Source: Thalassomonas actiniarum (lineage in GTDB: Bacteria > Pseudomonadota > Gammaproteobacteria > Enterobacterales > Alteromonadaceae). Taken from it: 64,000 nucleotides of DNA. The stretch is from positions 3,534,001-3,598,000 of the forward strand of contig NZ_CP059735.1 of assembly GCF_000948975.2 (NCBI RefSeq), given 5' to 3'. Shown in pieces: positions 35,701-41,619 of the stretch. The notes under the pieces are model-generated. The model was not told where the DNA came from, did not search any database, and was given only the letters and a program-made list of their open reading frames with translations. Every line of letters begins with the position of its first letter. The first letter of the stretch is position 1. A program made the translations under genes and the position numbers.

Positions 35701-36447
35701 ACCGATATCGTATTAACCGCCGTTGCCTTTGATATCGGCCTGGGGTTAAGCGTGGATGCCAGCTTGAATTTATCCACCACTAAATCTAAAGCCAGTAAGG
35801 ACAGCTTCAGTTTATCCGCCAATGTCTCCGGTGAAAATGATCTGCAGCTCTATACCATCAACGAAGCCGAGCGCAGTTTTTACGGCGCGGCAGAAGTCGG
35901 CGATGCCGCCTATGATCTTGAAAACGATATCAGCACCCCGCATGGCCTCTATACCCCGGGGACGGCCATCAACCGTCCGGGGAAAGTTGATGCCTACCGC
36001 TTCTATTCCTTCTTCCTGCAGCCAAAAGAAGCCTCGTTTGATTATTTGCGGGAAATGGTGATAGATCAGGCCTGGCTCAGGGAAAGTAATGATCCCGGTG
36101 CGGCAGCGCTGCGCCAGGTACTCAAACCGGGTGTGCCGCTTAGGGAGAACGAAAAGTCCAAACCCTGGCGCATCATGCACCGGGTCTCCTATGTCAGCCG
36201 TATTTTACCGCCGGCCAGCGGGACCTCCGGGGAAACCACCACAGAGCAGAAAGTCGGCAGCAAGTTCGGCAGTAACCACCAGTTATTGAGGTTGCTCGAA
36301 CCTTATGTTTACGCCGATGATCTCACCAGTGGCCAGCTCGATGCCCGGGTACGCAATGCCGTCAACCTGTATTTGCCTGAGTTTGGCGATCACCAGAGCA
36401 AGCAATATATCGTCAACCTGTTCAGGGATTATTATGGCCTGGTATAA
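26710..36447 (+). CDS. giant LamG-repeat protein (3,245 aa), function unknown
   Basis: This is a single uninterrupted 9.7-kb gene. The start at 26710 has AAGGAAAAGAAG directly upstream. It carries at least six laminin-G/concanavalin-like beta-sandwich domains (about 57-227, 290-477, 495-710, 723-960, 1283-1493, and a split one 2053-2527), each with the D/N-x-x-WHh pattern near the end. Between and after them are unrecognised regions. The C-terminal ~570 residues contain two Gly/Ser-rich stretches of alternating polar/apolar residues (about 2677-2777 and 2973-3040), like amphipathic beta hairpins. There is no N-terminal signal peptide. The gene is clearly G+C-richer than its surroundings and ends at a good terminator, so it stands alone. 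A surface-binding or toxin-like role is inference. Confidence 0.85.
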   Translation: MSLLNYYFSDHSNEVVSRGSNHSVLGITKGHYSQGAIQYRHPGTNAICSDNIRYIEPSQESNGWSGSAAGASVLDHVPNLDNFTMSCWADAKTLGFWTIPFLLKQNDQWRFSIDYETTSNNTLYVYISYHSPQGGYHWTYTSFALPDNNWHYLTVTKTRDDALRFYVNGELKITKTTATGEYTLLDDAPVEMSFRSDQQNNFHNPGARLGNLRFDTSAASAEQIRAQMLEDLERLKNPQVLDVKQDSFTNNNAAVVSNYPAHPQIPLENTLNNFTPRTERVAGTDFHYLEAELNGNGNYVQIDRSLKFTEADSLDYLSVAAWVRVPSNLPAINGDNEEEIIVSFDRSEYFRLSVNAPFGTETGAILFATAAQIGETRDIHDQSPASGHNINDGQWHFITAVYDGDNHTKKIYLDGLLIDIAEGVHSNHGSLGTGVDRVGFIGAGSEDDGSGAVHLGPTSSNYINIGRVIVRRDLLSPAQIKALMAQRPGSRPASRDFWLDYHFDRLSDERVLDSSGHQHDAVFSGFQRQSERIGGSNFPFLENVASQNSYLDIVDNFTLSQDLNYESFAFSLWLRLPQTLNSDQILISMDNSQFMQAWVDQTSHNLHLNLIHSSGMIQLTGSTAINDNQWHFVTFNLDCPTRQINIMLDGAVEAAEFFDNIDRPGGADANARLKVGSQSNLLMGENPVYFDGDIGPIRFERYALELSEHNAWRKKDRPDTQGNGLVFKLTRFEKSQQQANTLLDESGNDNHARFVEMDINTDDDLHYLVAGGAQPQVMLPAPLVQDQSAGISQLSFACWVQVPDNMASASVILSFGKNHYYELGITDQGKASLVTQGHQVIDANEADSQFLNTLESGLAINDGQWHHICAIYDGINGFKRLYIDGHLDREIADPHEGALGSGSTRYGIIGAPSYSTHFADNPLPDDAQLLSREADEIVRIGPLYLYNAALDNISIEQLVNQDNSYLLNRLTKTYNLDNGHYTQVRMVQHENQLVLLAQASDGRYYYATVAPQIVSNSERNQRSAEQLRSGTLDNSQIRTDVSYWPAALKQLIFPTELSQVGYSIVDNYVFEDQPEDPREDNYSISVFNRSTGILGENQPFKLLSDGDYLILCRQAKSKDDASVPRRNNKAIVNNTLLLDRFVLSGDTLTPKLESRYQRSRNKVRPFNSKDSKDVRDLNGQFFYEPSHELAFVDDLFDGQFDVTLVPTSTGSQSRWSIMALENKRKLLRYFSLPSNNNGLFDTRGKTYYTSPDVQYRDSIYQDRPGLDPFSGLPLIPVRGKPGSAGYALSLISGSHLRLDNPWYDPANSAANNGKPQQFTLMLRLKSLLPQNGDSSRWLISSDSHASLAVWIANNNTLYFEYGGVQRSVAAMIPDENWHQLTFVYQQGEIIIYRDGVSLALNNSSEAKPALPFSSIGSGEYQLGGGSQDLGQVDDIQLWSLALENEILFDAVNIVPQPNAPGLVAYYSINEGGGSEIYDHSSKKHTATLVAGSANGQPLSTDDLWRRSTANQYESTGLVQRLYKLHDTPAASDINHYLGFDLEYYQVQEDGMNGDGEPTNVLSDRRMMLTAAVGQGNNTKLATVDFAVDLDGTLANVGTRLPLPALDTGGQGLPLERLAELETQVEALKAKYDLGIGWLRQNNFLLTLDESGAPLAFGRDAMLELNFNYLVNLDYDFDDESNLDLSELIGNNDTFNAAYQQVFLVDPDDAGGNRLAPSLDGSLMALSADLSGLYPGFNADAMGKLLFNSEDINQQQNYQTFLLQLSEFRWARESTRLAAQYNGGHQQLLWPSGIYQYVNASPTHGAGLRVDPHLLVTGIMLNLYFDYAVKLQQLTDARENYNSESQFMMPIVAADQRGLTAKAGFFNEIRPQTVPTLKRNSSGGVEVFFKGLNNKILSAYYGTATGRAVHSLSTSNQEKTYVQAKSTETEYNHTRISISDGSSAQLCHLNIVNSALGLTETWSDVPRSPGKFATVVNGKASTLSALALDLQSYDYSSVITEADTNGLELGSRLVYVVPASSISPANNLLENVSNALPDAVFKANSWTTDKVDKGLNFNGTNYLQATADEQSRVLINALQDMTLEAWYLPQLTGSAQTLMAYRDPQNRQADIRLKLVPQSDPLKYKLNFQHAGKQFQSQNSYAFDSLAHYAVVMKKQGGLELAPRARNLNVADSSGTFALKGDTTIDLTFSLENTRKDVDQLLMRKGNNFKVFVDTSGNLALSFHDEDALEFITKLPAGTVLQNNTRYRIFVSIDQAVNTRAALNDIYASSTNVGSATDLTSLIPDGTSFRLNNSSNYTIDNFAVPSLPDTSGDTSGAASSQYIVAVNLEVYNLDAGDEVPSLALDSPQKHYCANFLNQKDNSALELMANLGSSRIIYQAAFWSLLRAKADQNTLISGNEEGLTAWWPFSENAGGVAANRQNDQLSLDFSGAQGTPAAGFNWQLGSADQGINLYVNGKESALDSVAVDHIPGTEAIIGLQLGRDSNQNHYCSGHLGDLRLWRSVRSYEQIIEAAFSATPGSSQDLLLHYDLNRSVDNQVFNQAANGFALTVTEPSNAENMDLVVSQSVAPVGYNAPFIRNVFLDANSPMHIEVNTNSPLDVAYYAVANQGSTGVEGGLYKGAYAYVDDGELKIYTGQPVAELYTEWLSQVQTDPQIVGFIEGAPPVPGENLTGGDYKGATSVAVSTSESDNYSWGRSRSDSGSVGINFDFGIGPTVDASNNFSPLGFGPSLKVIKAKSRFNLGFNASFGGGFDASKSLSANLSLSQELQQSLGGEQERKQSFYLTPERRFQPDNLGTALVESLTADLFALRIKRNKALVGYSVVPNEDIPRDRNIIHFPINPKYTKQGTLDGKLGFSSQDSQFVLIKDPSYPQAATYGEYSYFKPRETYRLIQEIDDNQAQIQEQYNQWDNGKLRTFDYNLGGLPRQNSDAIVGSSDQGEQNRQQYEPPKLAFAVDLYNRYIWTAEGGMYKESSGYTEEVKNSYTGKFNFKFSAKAGFKTDIVLTAVAFDIGLGLSVDASLNLSTTKSKASKDSFSLSANVSGENDLQLYTINEAERSFYGAAEVGDAAYDLENDISTPHGLYTPGTAINRPGKVDAYRFYSFFLQPKEASFDYLREMVIDQAWLRESNDPGAAALRQVLKPGVPLRENEKSKPWRIMHRVSYVSRILPPASGTSGETTTEQKVGSKFGSNHQLLRLLEPYVYADDLTSGQLDARVRNAVNLYLPEFGDHQSKQYIVNLFRDYYGLV

Positions 36448-36477
36448 ACCATAAAAATTCACTGAGACACGATATTC

Positions 36478-36509
36478 AAGGCCCTTAACTAATTGAAATT
36501 AAGGGCCTT
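36478..36509 (+). terminator. intrinsic terminator of the giant LamG gene
   Basis: Perfect 11-bp arms AAGGCCCTTAA / TTAAGGGCCTT enclose a 10-base loop and are followed by ATCTTTTCT, 30 bases after the stop. Confidence 0.75.
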
Positions 36510-36568
36510 ATCTTTTCTCACCCATCAGCAGCGACTTTCCCGTTCCCGCCTGTGAAAATCAACAAAAA

Positions 36569-36596
36569 CAAATTAAGTTGCACACAACTAAATTTG
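36569..36596. promoter_or_regulatory. candidate OhrR operator upstream of gpx
   Basis: CAAATTAAGTTG (36569-36580) and CAACTAAATTTG (36585-36596) form a 12-bp inverted repeat with one mismatch around CACA. The A/T-rich palindrome and its place 48 bases before the gpx start fit an OhrR box, and its right arm overlaps a TTGACA (36594-36599) that could be the -35 element. Reduced OhrR would then block the promoter. Confidence 0.6.
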
Positions 36597-36643
36597 ACAC
36601 TACTATTACTCATTATTTACCTTCAAAACTTTCAGGAAAGAAA

Positions 36644-37126
36644 ATGAGCCAAAATATCTATGATTTTAGCGCCGAAGACTATAAAGGCGATCCGGTGGAA
36701 TTAAAAGACTATCAGGGCAAGGTGATGCTCATCGTCAATACCGCCAGTGCCTGTGGTTTCACCCCGCAATATAAAGGCTTGCAGGAGTTATATGCCAAGC
36801 ACAAAGAGCAGGGATTTGAAGTACTCGCCTTCCCCTGCAACCAGTTCCGTGAGCAGGAAAAAGGTGATAACGCCGAGATAAAACAATTTTGCGATCTGCA
36901 GTTTAATATCAAGTTTCCCTTGTTCGGCAAAATTGAAGTTAACGGCGATAATGCCCATCCACTGTTTAACTTCCTCAAAGAGCAGGCACCGGGCATATTA
37001 GGTAGTAAAGGTATCAAGTGGAACTTCACTAAGTTTTTAGTCAATAAAGAAGGCAAAGTGATCAAACGTTACGCGCCTGCCACTAAACCACAAGCGATTG
37101 AAGCGGATATTGAAAAACTGCTATGA
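36644..37126 (+). CDS. thiol/glutathione peroxidase (GPx family)
   Basis: This is a 160-residue GPx-fold peroxidase. The peroxidatic Cys lies in NTASACGFTPQY, the second conserved Cys and Gln in FPCNQF, and the Trp-Asn pair in WNFTKF. It has Cys rather than selenocysteine and no signal peptide, so it is a cytoplasmic enzyme that reduces organic peroxides, likely with thioredoxin as in other non-seleno bacterial GPx. The start at 36644 follows AGGAAAG; the ATG at 36578 would lie inside the operator palindrome and is rejected. Its stop overlaps the ohrR start (ATGA). Confidence 0.9.
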   Translation: MSQNIYDFSAEDYKGDPVELKDYQGKVMLIVNTASACGFTPQYKGLQELYAKHKEQGFEVLAFPCNQFREQEKGDNAEIKQFCDLQFNIKFPLFGKIEVNGDNAHPLFNFLKEQAPGILGSKGIKWNFTKFLVNKEGKVIKRYAPATKPQAIEADIEKLL

Positions 37127-37557
37127 ATGACAGTTTGCAACTGGAGAAACAGCTCTGTTTTCGCCTCTACAGTGTCAACAAAGCCATGAACCGTATGTAT
37201 GCCCCGCTACTCAAAGAACTGGGCTTAACCTATCCCCAGTACCTGGTGATGTTGGCCTTGTGGGATAAACCTGAAGCAGTAACGGTAAAACAGTTGGGAA
37301 AATTGCTGGATCTGGACTCGGGTACGCTATCTCCACTGTTAAAACGCATGGAAAAGCAAGAGCTGCTGCACCGCAGCCGCAGTGAGTCAGACGAGCGCAG
37401 CGTTCAAGTCAGCCTCAGTGCCCACGGCAAACATATTCGCGCTAAGGCCAAACTGATCCCCGCAAAGATGTTTGCCAAAACCGGGCTGCCTATGGATGAA
37501 TTCCTGGCGCTAAATAACCAACTGGATCAACTGTTAGCAAAAATTAGCGACAACTAA
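37123..37557 (+). CDS. ohrR: OhrR-type MarR-family organic peroxide sensor
   Basis: This is a 144-residue winged-helix repressor. The reactive cysteine of OhrR is present at QLCFRLY (Cys12), and the family stretches LGLTYPQYLVMLALW, LDSGTLSPLLKRME and DERSVQVSL are intact. OhrR loses DNA binding when this Cys is oxidised by organic hydroperoxides. It is coupled to gpx by an ATGA overlap, so the pair should be autoregulated through the palindrome upstream of gpx. Pairing with gpx instead of the usual ohr is a variation. Confidence 0.85.
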   Translation: MNDSLQLEKQLCFRLYSVNKAMNRMYAPLLKELGLTYPQYLVMLALWDKPEAVTVKQLGKLLDLDSGTLSPLLKRMEKQELLHRSRSESDERSVQVSLSAHGKHIRAKAKLIPAKMFAKTGLPMDEFLALNNQLDQLLAKISDN

Positions 37558-37628
37558 GTGTAATTGTTCCCGGCTTGCCCCTATTCCTGAAAAGGTTTGG
37601 CCTCACCGGGATATTTCACTTACCGCTG

Positions 37629-39008
37629 CTAAAAAAGAGTATTGTGCAGCTGCTCGACCACAGTATTGGCATCGGTTTGGGGTACCAGGAAACACAGGTT
37701 ATTGTCACTGGCACCGTGGCAAATCATGCGGATATTAAAATCGTTAATCTTATCGAAGATATCACTGCCTAACCCTCTCGCAGCATGCAGGCCATTACCA
37801 ATCACCGCCACCAGGGACAAACCGTGCTCTACCGAGACCTCACACAACTGCTCCAGCTCCGACACTACGGTACTGGTGAGCAGTGCCTGGGTGGTGCCTG
37901 TGGGGTTATCAAAGGTAAGGGCAACGCTGATCTCACTGGTAGTGATCAAATCAACACTGAGTTCGTGCTTGGCTAAAATGGAAAAGACCTTGGCCAGAAA
38001 ACCACTGGCATGCAGCATAGCGGGGCTTTTCACCGTCACCAGGGTTTGCTCTTTTCTCAGCGCTATCGAGCGATAGGTCGGATTTGATTCCACCTGCTGC
38101 TTAATCAGGGTGCCGCCTTTTTCCGGCTCTTTGCTGGAGCCGACAAAAACCGGAATATTTTGCCGCATTGCCGGGATCAAGGTGGCCGGGTGCAAGATTT
38201 TAGCACCAAAGGTCGCCATCTCCGCCGCCTCGCCAAAACTGATCTCTTTAATGGCCCGTGCCTGATCGGTAATACGCGGATCTGTGGTGAAAATACCAAC
38301 AACATCGGTCCAAATAGCCAGGTTATCGCCGTTAAGGGCTTCGGTGAGCAAGGCCGCGCTGTAATCCGAGCCGCCCCGCCCTAACGTGGTGGTATGGCCT
38401 AAACTGTCGCTGCCGATAAAGCCCTGGGTGACGATAACTTTTTTGGCCAGCTCAGGCACCAGCAACTCCTGGCAATTGCGTTTCAGCTCAGCTAAATCCA
38501 CCACCGCCTTGCCATATAAACTGTTGGTTTTCATCACCCGGCGCACATCAAAACAGCTGGCGGCGATATCTAACGACTGCAATACCCGGGTAAAAAGCAG
38601 TGAGCTAAACTGCTCGCCATAAGCTAAGATGGCATCCGCCGTCTGGGCTTTATATTCATTTGCCTGCTGCGTTGCATGGTTTTCCAGCTCACCAATCAGC
38701 GTTTGTAACTGCTGATCCAGTCCGGCTTCCTCCGGCAACTCTTTACGGATATTAAACTGAATTTGCGAGATGGCGGTGATAATGTCACTACGCTCTTGTT
38801 CGCCGACATCTTCCTGACTTAAACGTACCAGGTAATTGGTTACCCCGGCACTGGCAGAGACCACCACCACTTTGTTGGCCAGATCATTTTTAATGATAGT
38901 GGCGCAGCGCAGCATCGCCTGGTAATCGGCGACACTGGTGCCGCCAAATTTCGCCACGGTCAAAGCATTTACCGCATCCTGGTTTGAAGCATTAACCCCT
39001 AGTGACAT
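37629..39008 (-). CDS. lysC: lysine-sensitive aspartate kinase (AK III type)
   Basis: This is a 459-residue enzyme that phosphorylates aspartate, the first step to lysine, threonine and methionine. The kinase domain starts with VAKFGGTSVADYQAM and VVVVSASAGVTN, with GRGGSDYSAALLTEAL further in. Two ACT regulatory domains occupy the last ~160 residues. ATG at 39008 has GGGGG upstream and gives the length expected for LysC; the ATG at 39047 adds a Cys-rich stretch not seen in the family. A lysine riboswitch lies upstream, which supports the lysine-specific isozyme. Confidence 0.93.
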   Translation of the reverse strand: MSLGVNASNQDAVNALTVAKFGGTSVADYQAMLRCATIIKNDLANKVVVVSASAGVTNYLVRLSQEDVGEQERSDIITAISQIQFNIRKELPEEAGLDQQLQTLIGELENHATQQANEYKAQTADAILAYGEQFSSLLFTRVLQSLDIAASCFDVRRVMKTNSLYGKAVVDLAELKRNCQELLVPELAKKVIVTQGFIGSDSLGHTTTLGRGGSDYSAALLTEALNGDNLAIWTDVVGIFTTDPRITDQARAIKEISFGEAAEMATFGAKILHPATLIPAMRQNIPVFVGSSKEPEKGGTLIKQQVESNPTYRSIALRKEQTLVTVKSPAMLHASGFLAKVFSILAKHELSVDLITTSEISVALTFDNPTGTTQALLTSTVVSELEQLCEVSVEHGLSLVAVIGNGLHAARGLGSDIFDKINDFNIRMICHGASDNNLCFLVPQTDANTVVEQLHNTLF

Positions 39009-39200
39009 GAGACCCCCGCATAAACAAGGTTGCAAACAGTAACACAACTAGCCCTACTATAGGCGACAAAAAGCTTGATAATAAAAGATTTAGTAAAAGA
39101 AAACATATAACTTCTCCCTAACAGGCATAAACCTGAAAACATTAAGGAAGAGCGTGACTGAGCAGATAAGCATTCATGAAGAATTGTGACCTTACATTTT

Positions 39201-39420
39201 CAGCCAGAAGCTCTCCACCGAATAGCAAACCAGGCATTTAACAATACCCAAAAGGTTGCCGAAAACGAGTGACAGTCCCAGGGATTCAACCCTGGCAACC
39301 GAGTACTATTGACCACAAGCAATAGCGCTCTCGGCGTTAGTCCCCCTCAATAACCGTCACAGGAAAAGTGGTTCCTCGTGTTATCTACCTGGCTAACGCG
39401 CCTCTTCTGGTGCTGCTGCT
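39201..39420 (-). ncRNA. lysine riboswitch (L box) of lysC
   Basis: Read on the minus strand, the leader contains the conserved pieces of the lysine riboswitch in order: CCAGAAGAGGCGCGTT, GAGGGGG followed by GCCGAG, CCAGGGTTGAATCCCTGG then CTGTCAC, and GGTGGAGAGCTTCTGG closing the basal stem with the first CCAGAAG. These match the E. coli lysC leader closely. About 190 bases separate it from the lysC start; I did not resolve whether the expression platform is a terminator or ribosome-site sequestration. Ends are approximate. Confidence 0.92.
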
Positions 39421-39601
39421 TTCATGCGCTTAGGCAATAAAGCAAACAACGGGGCCATTACAGCCTATTTTTCAACTAATTGCAATAGCCTTTTAGACGG
39501 CTATGTAATTTTATTTCAAAAAAGGACAAAGCTTATGATTCACGAGGGGAAAATTGCTATAGTGGGCGAAATTAACTAACCGAACACATTCAAGCCCTAA
39601 G

Positions 39602-40363
39602 ATGGATTTATTTCTGCTGAAAAAAGTGCTCGGCCTGCTGCTGATGCCGGTCAATCTTATTTTACTCTTTCTCTTCTTTGCCCTGGTTTTCTACAAGCTC
39701 AAACCGGGTTTGAGTTTCAAGTGCCTGGTTTTAGGCTTTTTCACCCTGTTACTGTCAAGCCTGCCGCCGGTCGCCGATAAGGTGATGGCGCCGATAGAGA
39801 CACAATATGAAGCCTTTAGGCAGTCAAGCAAACCGGTAGATTATATTGTTATTTTAGGGTGCAGCCACAGCAACGACGATGCCCTGCCCGCCATCGCCCA
39901 GCTGGAATATTGCTCGCTGCAGCGTTTGGCTGAAGCAGTCAGGATATTTAAGTTACATCCCGAAGCCACCTTAGTCTCCACCGGCAGCGCCGTAACTCAA
40001 GGGACAAGCAATGCCGAAAAGGTCAGGCAGGCCGCCATCAGTTTAGGCGTACCCGAGCATAAAATCATCAATGAGAATAATGCCCGCGATACCGAAGAAG
40101 AAGCCGAGCTAGTCGCCCCCAGGGTACGGGGCAAACACATGGTGCTGGTTACCAATGCCGATCATATGCCCCGGGCAATGGCCTACTTTAAAGCACAGGG
40201 GTTAAGCCCGACACCGGCGCCGGCGGCTTTTTGGGTCAAGGGAGATGGGCAAAACAAACAGTGGCATTATTACTTTCCCCATGCCAAAACCCTGGTGCAA
40301 AGCACCCGGGCCTGGTATGAGTATTTAGGCCAGCTGGCCTTATGGTTCAAATCCCTGCTTTAG
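39602..40363 (+). CDS. elyC: ElyC-like envelope biogenesis factor (DUF218)
   Basis: This is a 253-residue inner-membrane protein with two N-terminal membrane helices (about 8-30 and 38-55) and a DUF218/YdcF-like domain: YIVILGCS near residue 82, STGSA near 124, NARDTEEEA near 158 and LVTNADHMPRA near 185. The two-helix form is that of ElyC, involved in envelope and peptidoglycan precursor (undecaprenyl phosphate) homeostasis. It is divergent from lysC and convergent with the Nif3-like gene. Confidence 0.85.
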   Translation: MDLFLLKKVLGLLLMPVNLILLFLFFALVFYKLKPGLSFKCLVLGFFTLLLSSLPPVADKVMAPIETQYEAFRQSSKPVDYIVILGCSHSNDDALPAIAQLEYCSLQRLAEAVRIFKLHPEATLVSTGSAVTQGTSNAEKVRQAAISLGVPEHKIINENNARDTEEEAELVAPRVRGKHMVLVTNADHMPRAMAYFKAQGLSPTPAPAAFWVKGDGQNKQWHYYFPHAKTLVQSTRAWYEYLGQLALWFKSLL

Positions 40364-40385
40364 GGAGCTGTTACTTTAACGCTTT

Positions 40386-41144
40386 TTATACCGGATTATT
40401 AATATCGATAAATTCCACCGATAAGTCGGTATGCTCCGCTAAATGTGCCGCCAGGGCTTTAGCGCCATAACGCTCGGTGGCATGATGGCCGGCGGCAAAG
40501 AAATGGATATCCATTTCATGGGCAACATGTGTGGTTTGCTCCGAGGCTTCGCCGGTAATAAAGGCATCTATGCCCTGCTCTGCCGCCAGCTCAATATAAC
40601 CCTGGCCGCCGCCGGTACACCAGGCCACGGTGCGTATCGTTTTATTCGACGGCGGCGGTATATGCAGGCACTGGCGGTTAAGGGTTTCGCTGATACGTGC
40701 CGATAAGACTTCCCCGCTAACTTCACCGGCAAACTGTCCCTGCACAGCGACGCTCAGCGGATTACCCAGCTCCAGCGGTCCCGTGGTTTCAATACCCAAT
40801 AGCTTGGCCAGTTGCGCGTTATTGCCCAGCTCAGGATGGATATCGAGCGGTAAGTGATAGGCAAATAAATTAATATTATTTTCTAACAGCGCCTTAATGC
40901 GATCATGTTTCATGCCGCGGATCACATAAGATTCGTTTTTCCAGAAAAAGCCGTGGTGCACCACCAGTGCATCGGCGTTATGGGCGATGGCCTGGTCAAT
41001 AAGCGCCTTGCTGGCGGTAACCCCGGTAATGACCTTGTGAATGTCATTGCTTCCCTGTATCTGTAAACCGTTGGGACAAAAGTCTTTAATTTGTTCCGGT
41101 TTTAACAGCTGGTTTAATTGTTGCTCAAGTTCATTGCGTAGCAT
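40386..41144 (-). CDS. Nif3-like dinuclear metal-centre protein (YbgI family)
   Basis: This is a 252-residue protein of the NIF3/YbgI/YqfO family. Metal-binding motifs VVHHGFFW (about 62), YHLPLDIHPELGN (about 97-108) and GHHATERYGAKAL (about 218) are intact. These proteins form hexameric toroids; their biochemical role is unsettled (a GTP cyclohydrolase or hydrolase activity has been suggested for relatives). The start lies next to a long intergenic region. Confidence 0.88.
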   Translation of the reverse strand: MLRNELEQQLNQLLKPEQIKDFCPNGLQIQGSNDIHKVITGVTASKALIDQAIAHNADALVVHHGFFWKNESYVIRGMKHDRIKALLENNINLFAYHLPLDIHPELGNNAQLAKLLGIETTGPLELGNPLSVAVQGQFAGEVSGEVLSARISETLNRQCLHIPPPSNKTIRTVAWCTGGGQGYIELAAEQGIDAFITGEASEQTTHVAHEMDIHFFAAGHHATERYGAKALAAHLAEHTDLSVEFIDINNPV

Positions 41145-41619
41145 AGTTAATATCTTTTAAGGGTGACTGATCTATTGCCAGAATAATAAGGCATTTACCT
41201 CAGTCTCGGCAATATAAGTCCAAGCTCAGCATCACAATTCCTCCTGAGCGGGCCTGTATTCTGCTCAAGCCAGACACCGGGTGTTGAAAAACACAGCAAG
41301 ACTTGCGGGCTTTTTGATCGCCGGATAATAACCACCAAGAAAAGTTCCAGTTTGTTTTATAACAAAATATTTCAAGTTATAGCCTTTTCACTATTTGCTT
41401 TATTTCTTATTTTTCAGTTAGATAGACGATCACCCTTAACTAAAGCCAAGCCTTGGATGCCGAGCACTACACATTTATTGCCGATTCTTTCATTGCCAAA
41501 TGGGGTGTTTTTCGCTAAAACTTGGGCGGTAAAATGACTTTTAGAACAAGATGTTAAAAGAGTGTTACTTTGATTGGAAACTTTCAAAGTAAAATAATAA
41601 CAAAGTAAAGGGAACGGAA
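41145..41619. other. 475-bp gap upstream of the TonB receptor
   Basis: This gap between divergent genes is A+T-rich near the receptor. It contains an open frame of 61 codons (41352-41537) with no ribosome-binding site, which I do not accept as a gene. No recognisable Fur-box-like palindrome or RNA element was found. Confidence 0.5.

Noticed and set aside
41352-41537. Open frame of 61 codons upstream of the TonB receptor
   Set aside because: No ribosome-binding site and no recognisable product; it sits in A+T-rich promoter sequence.
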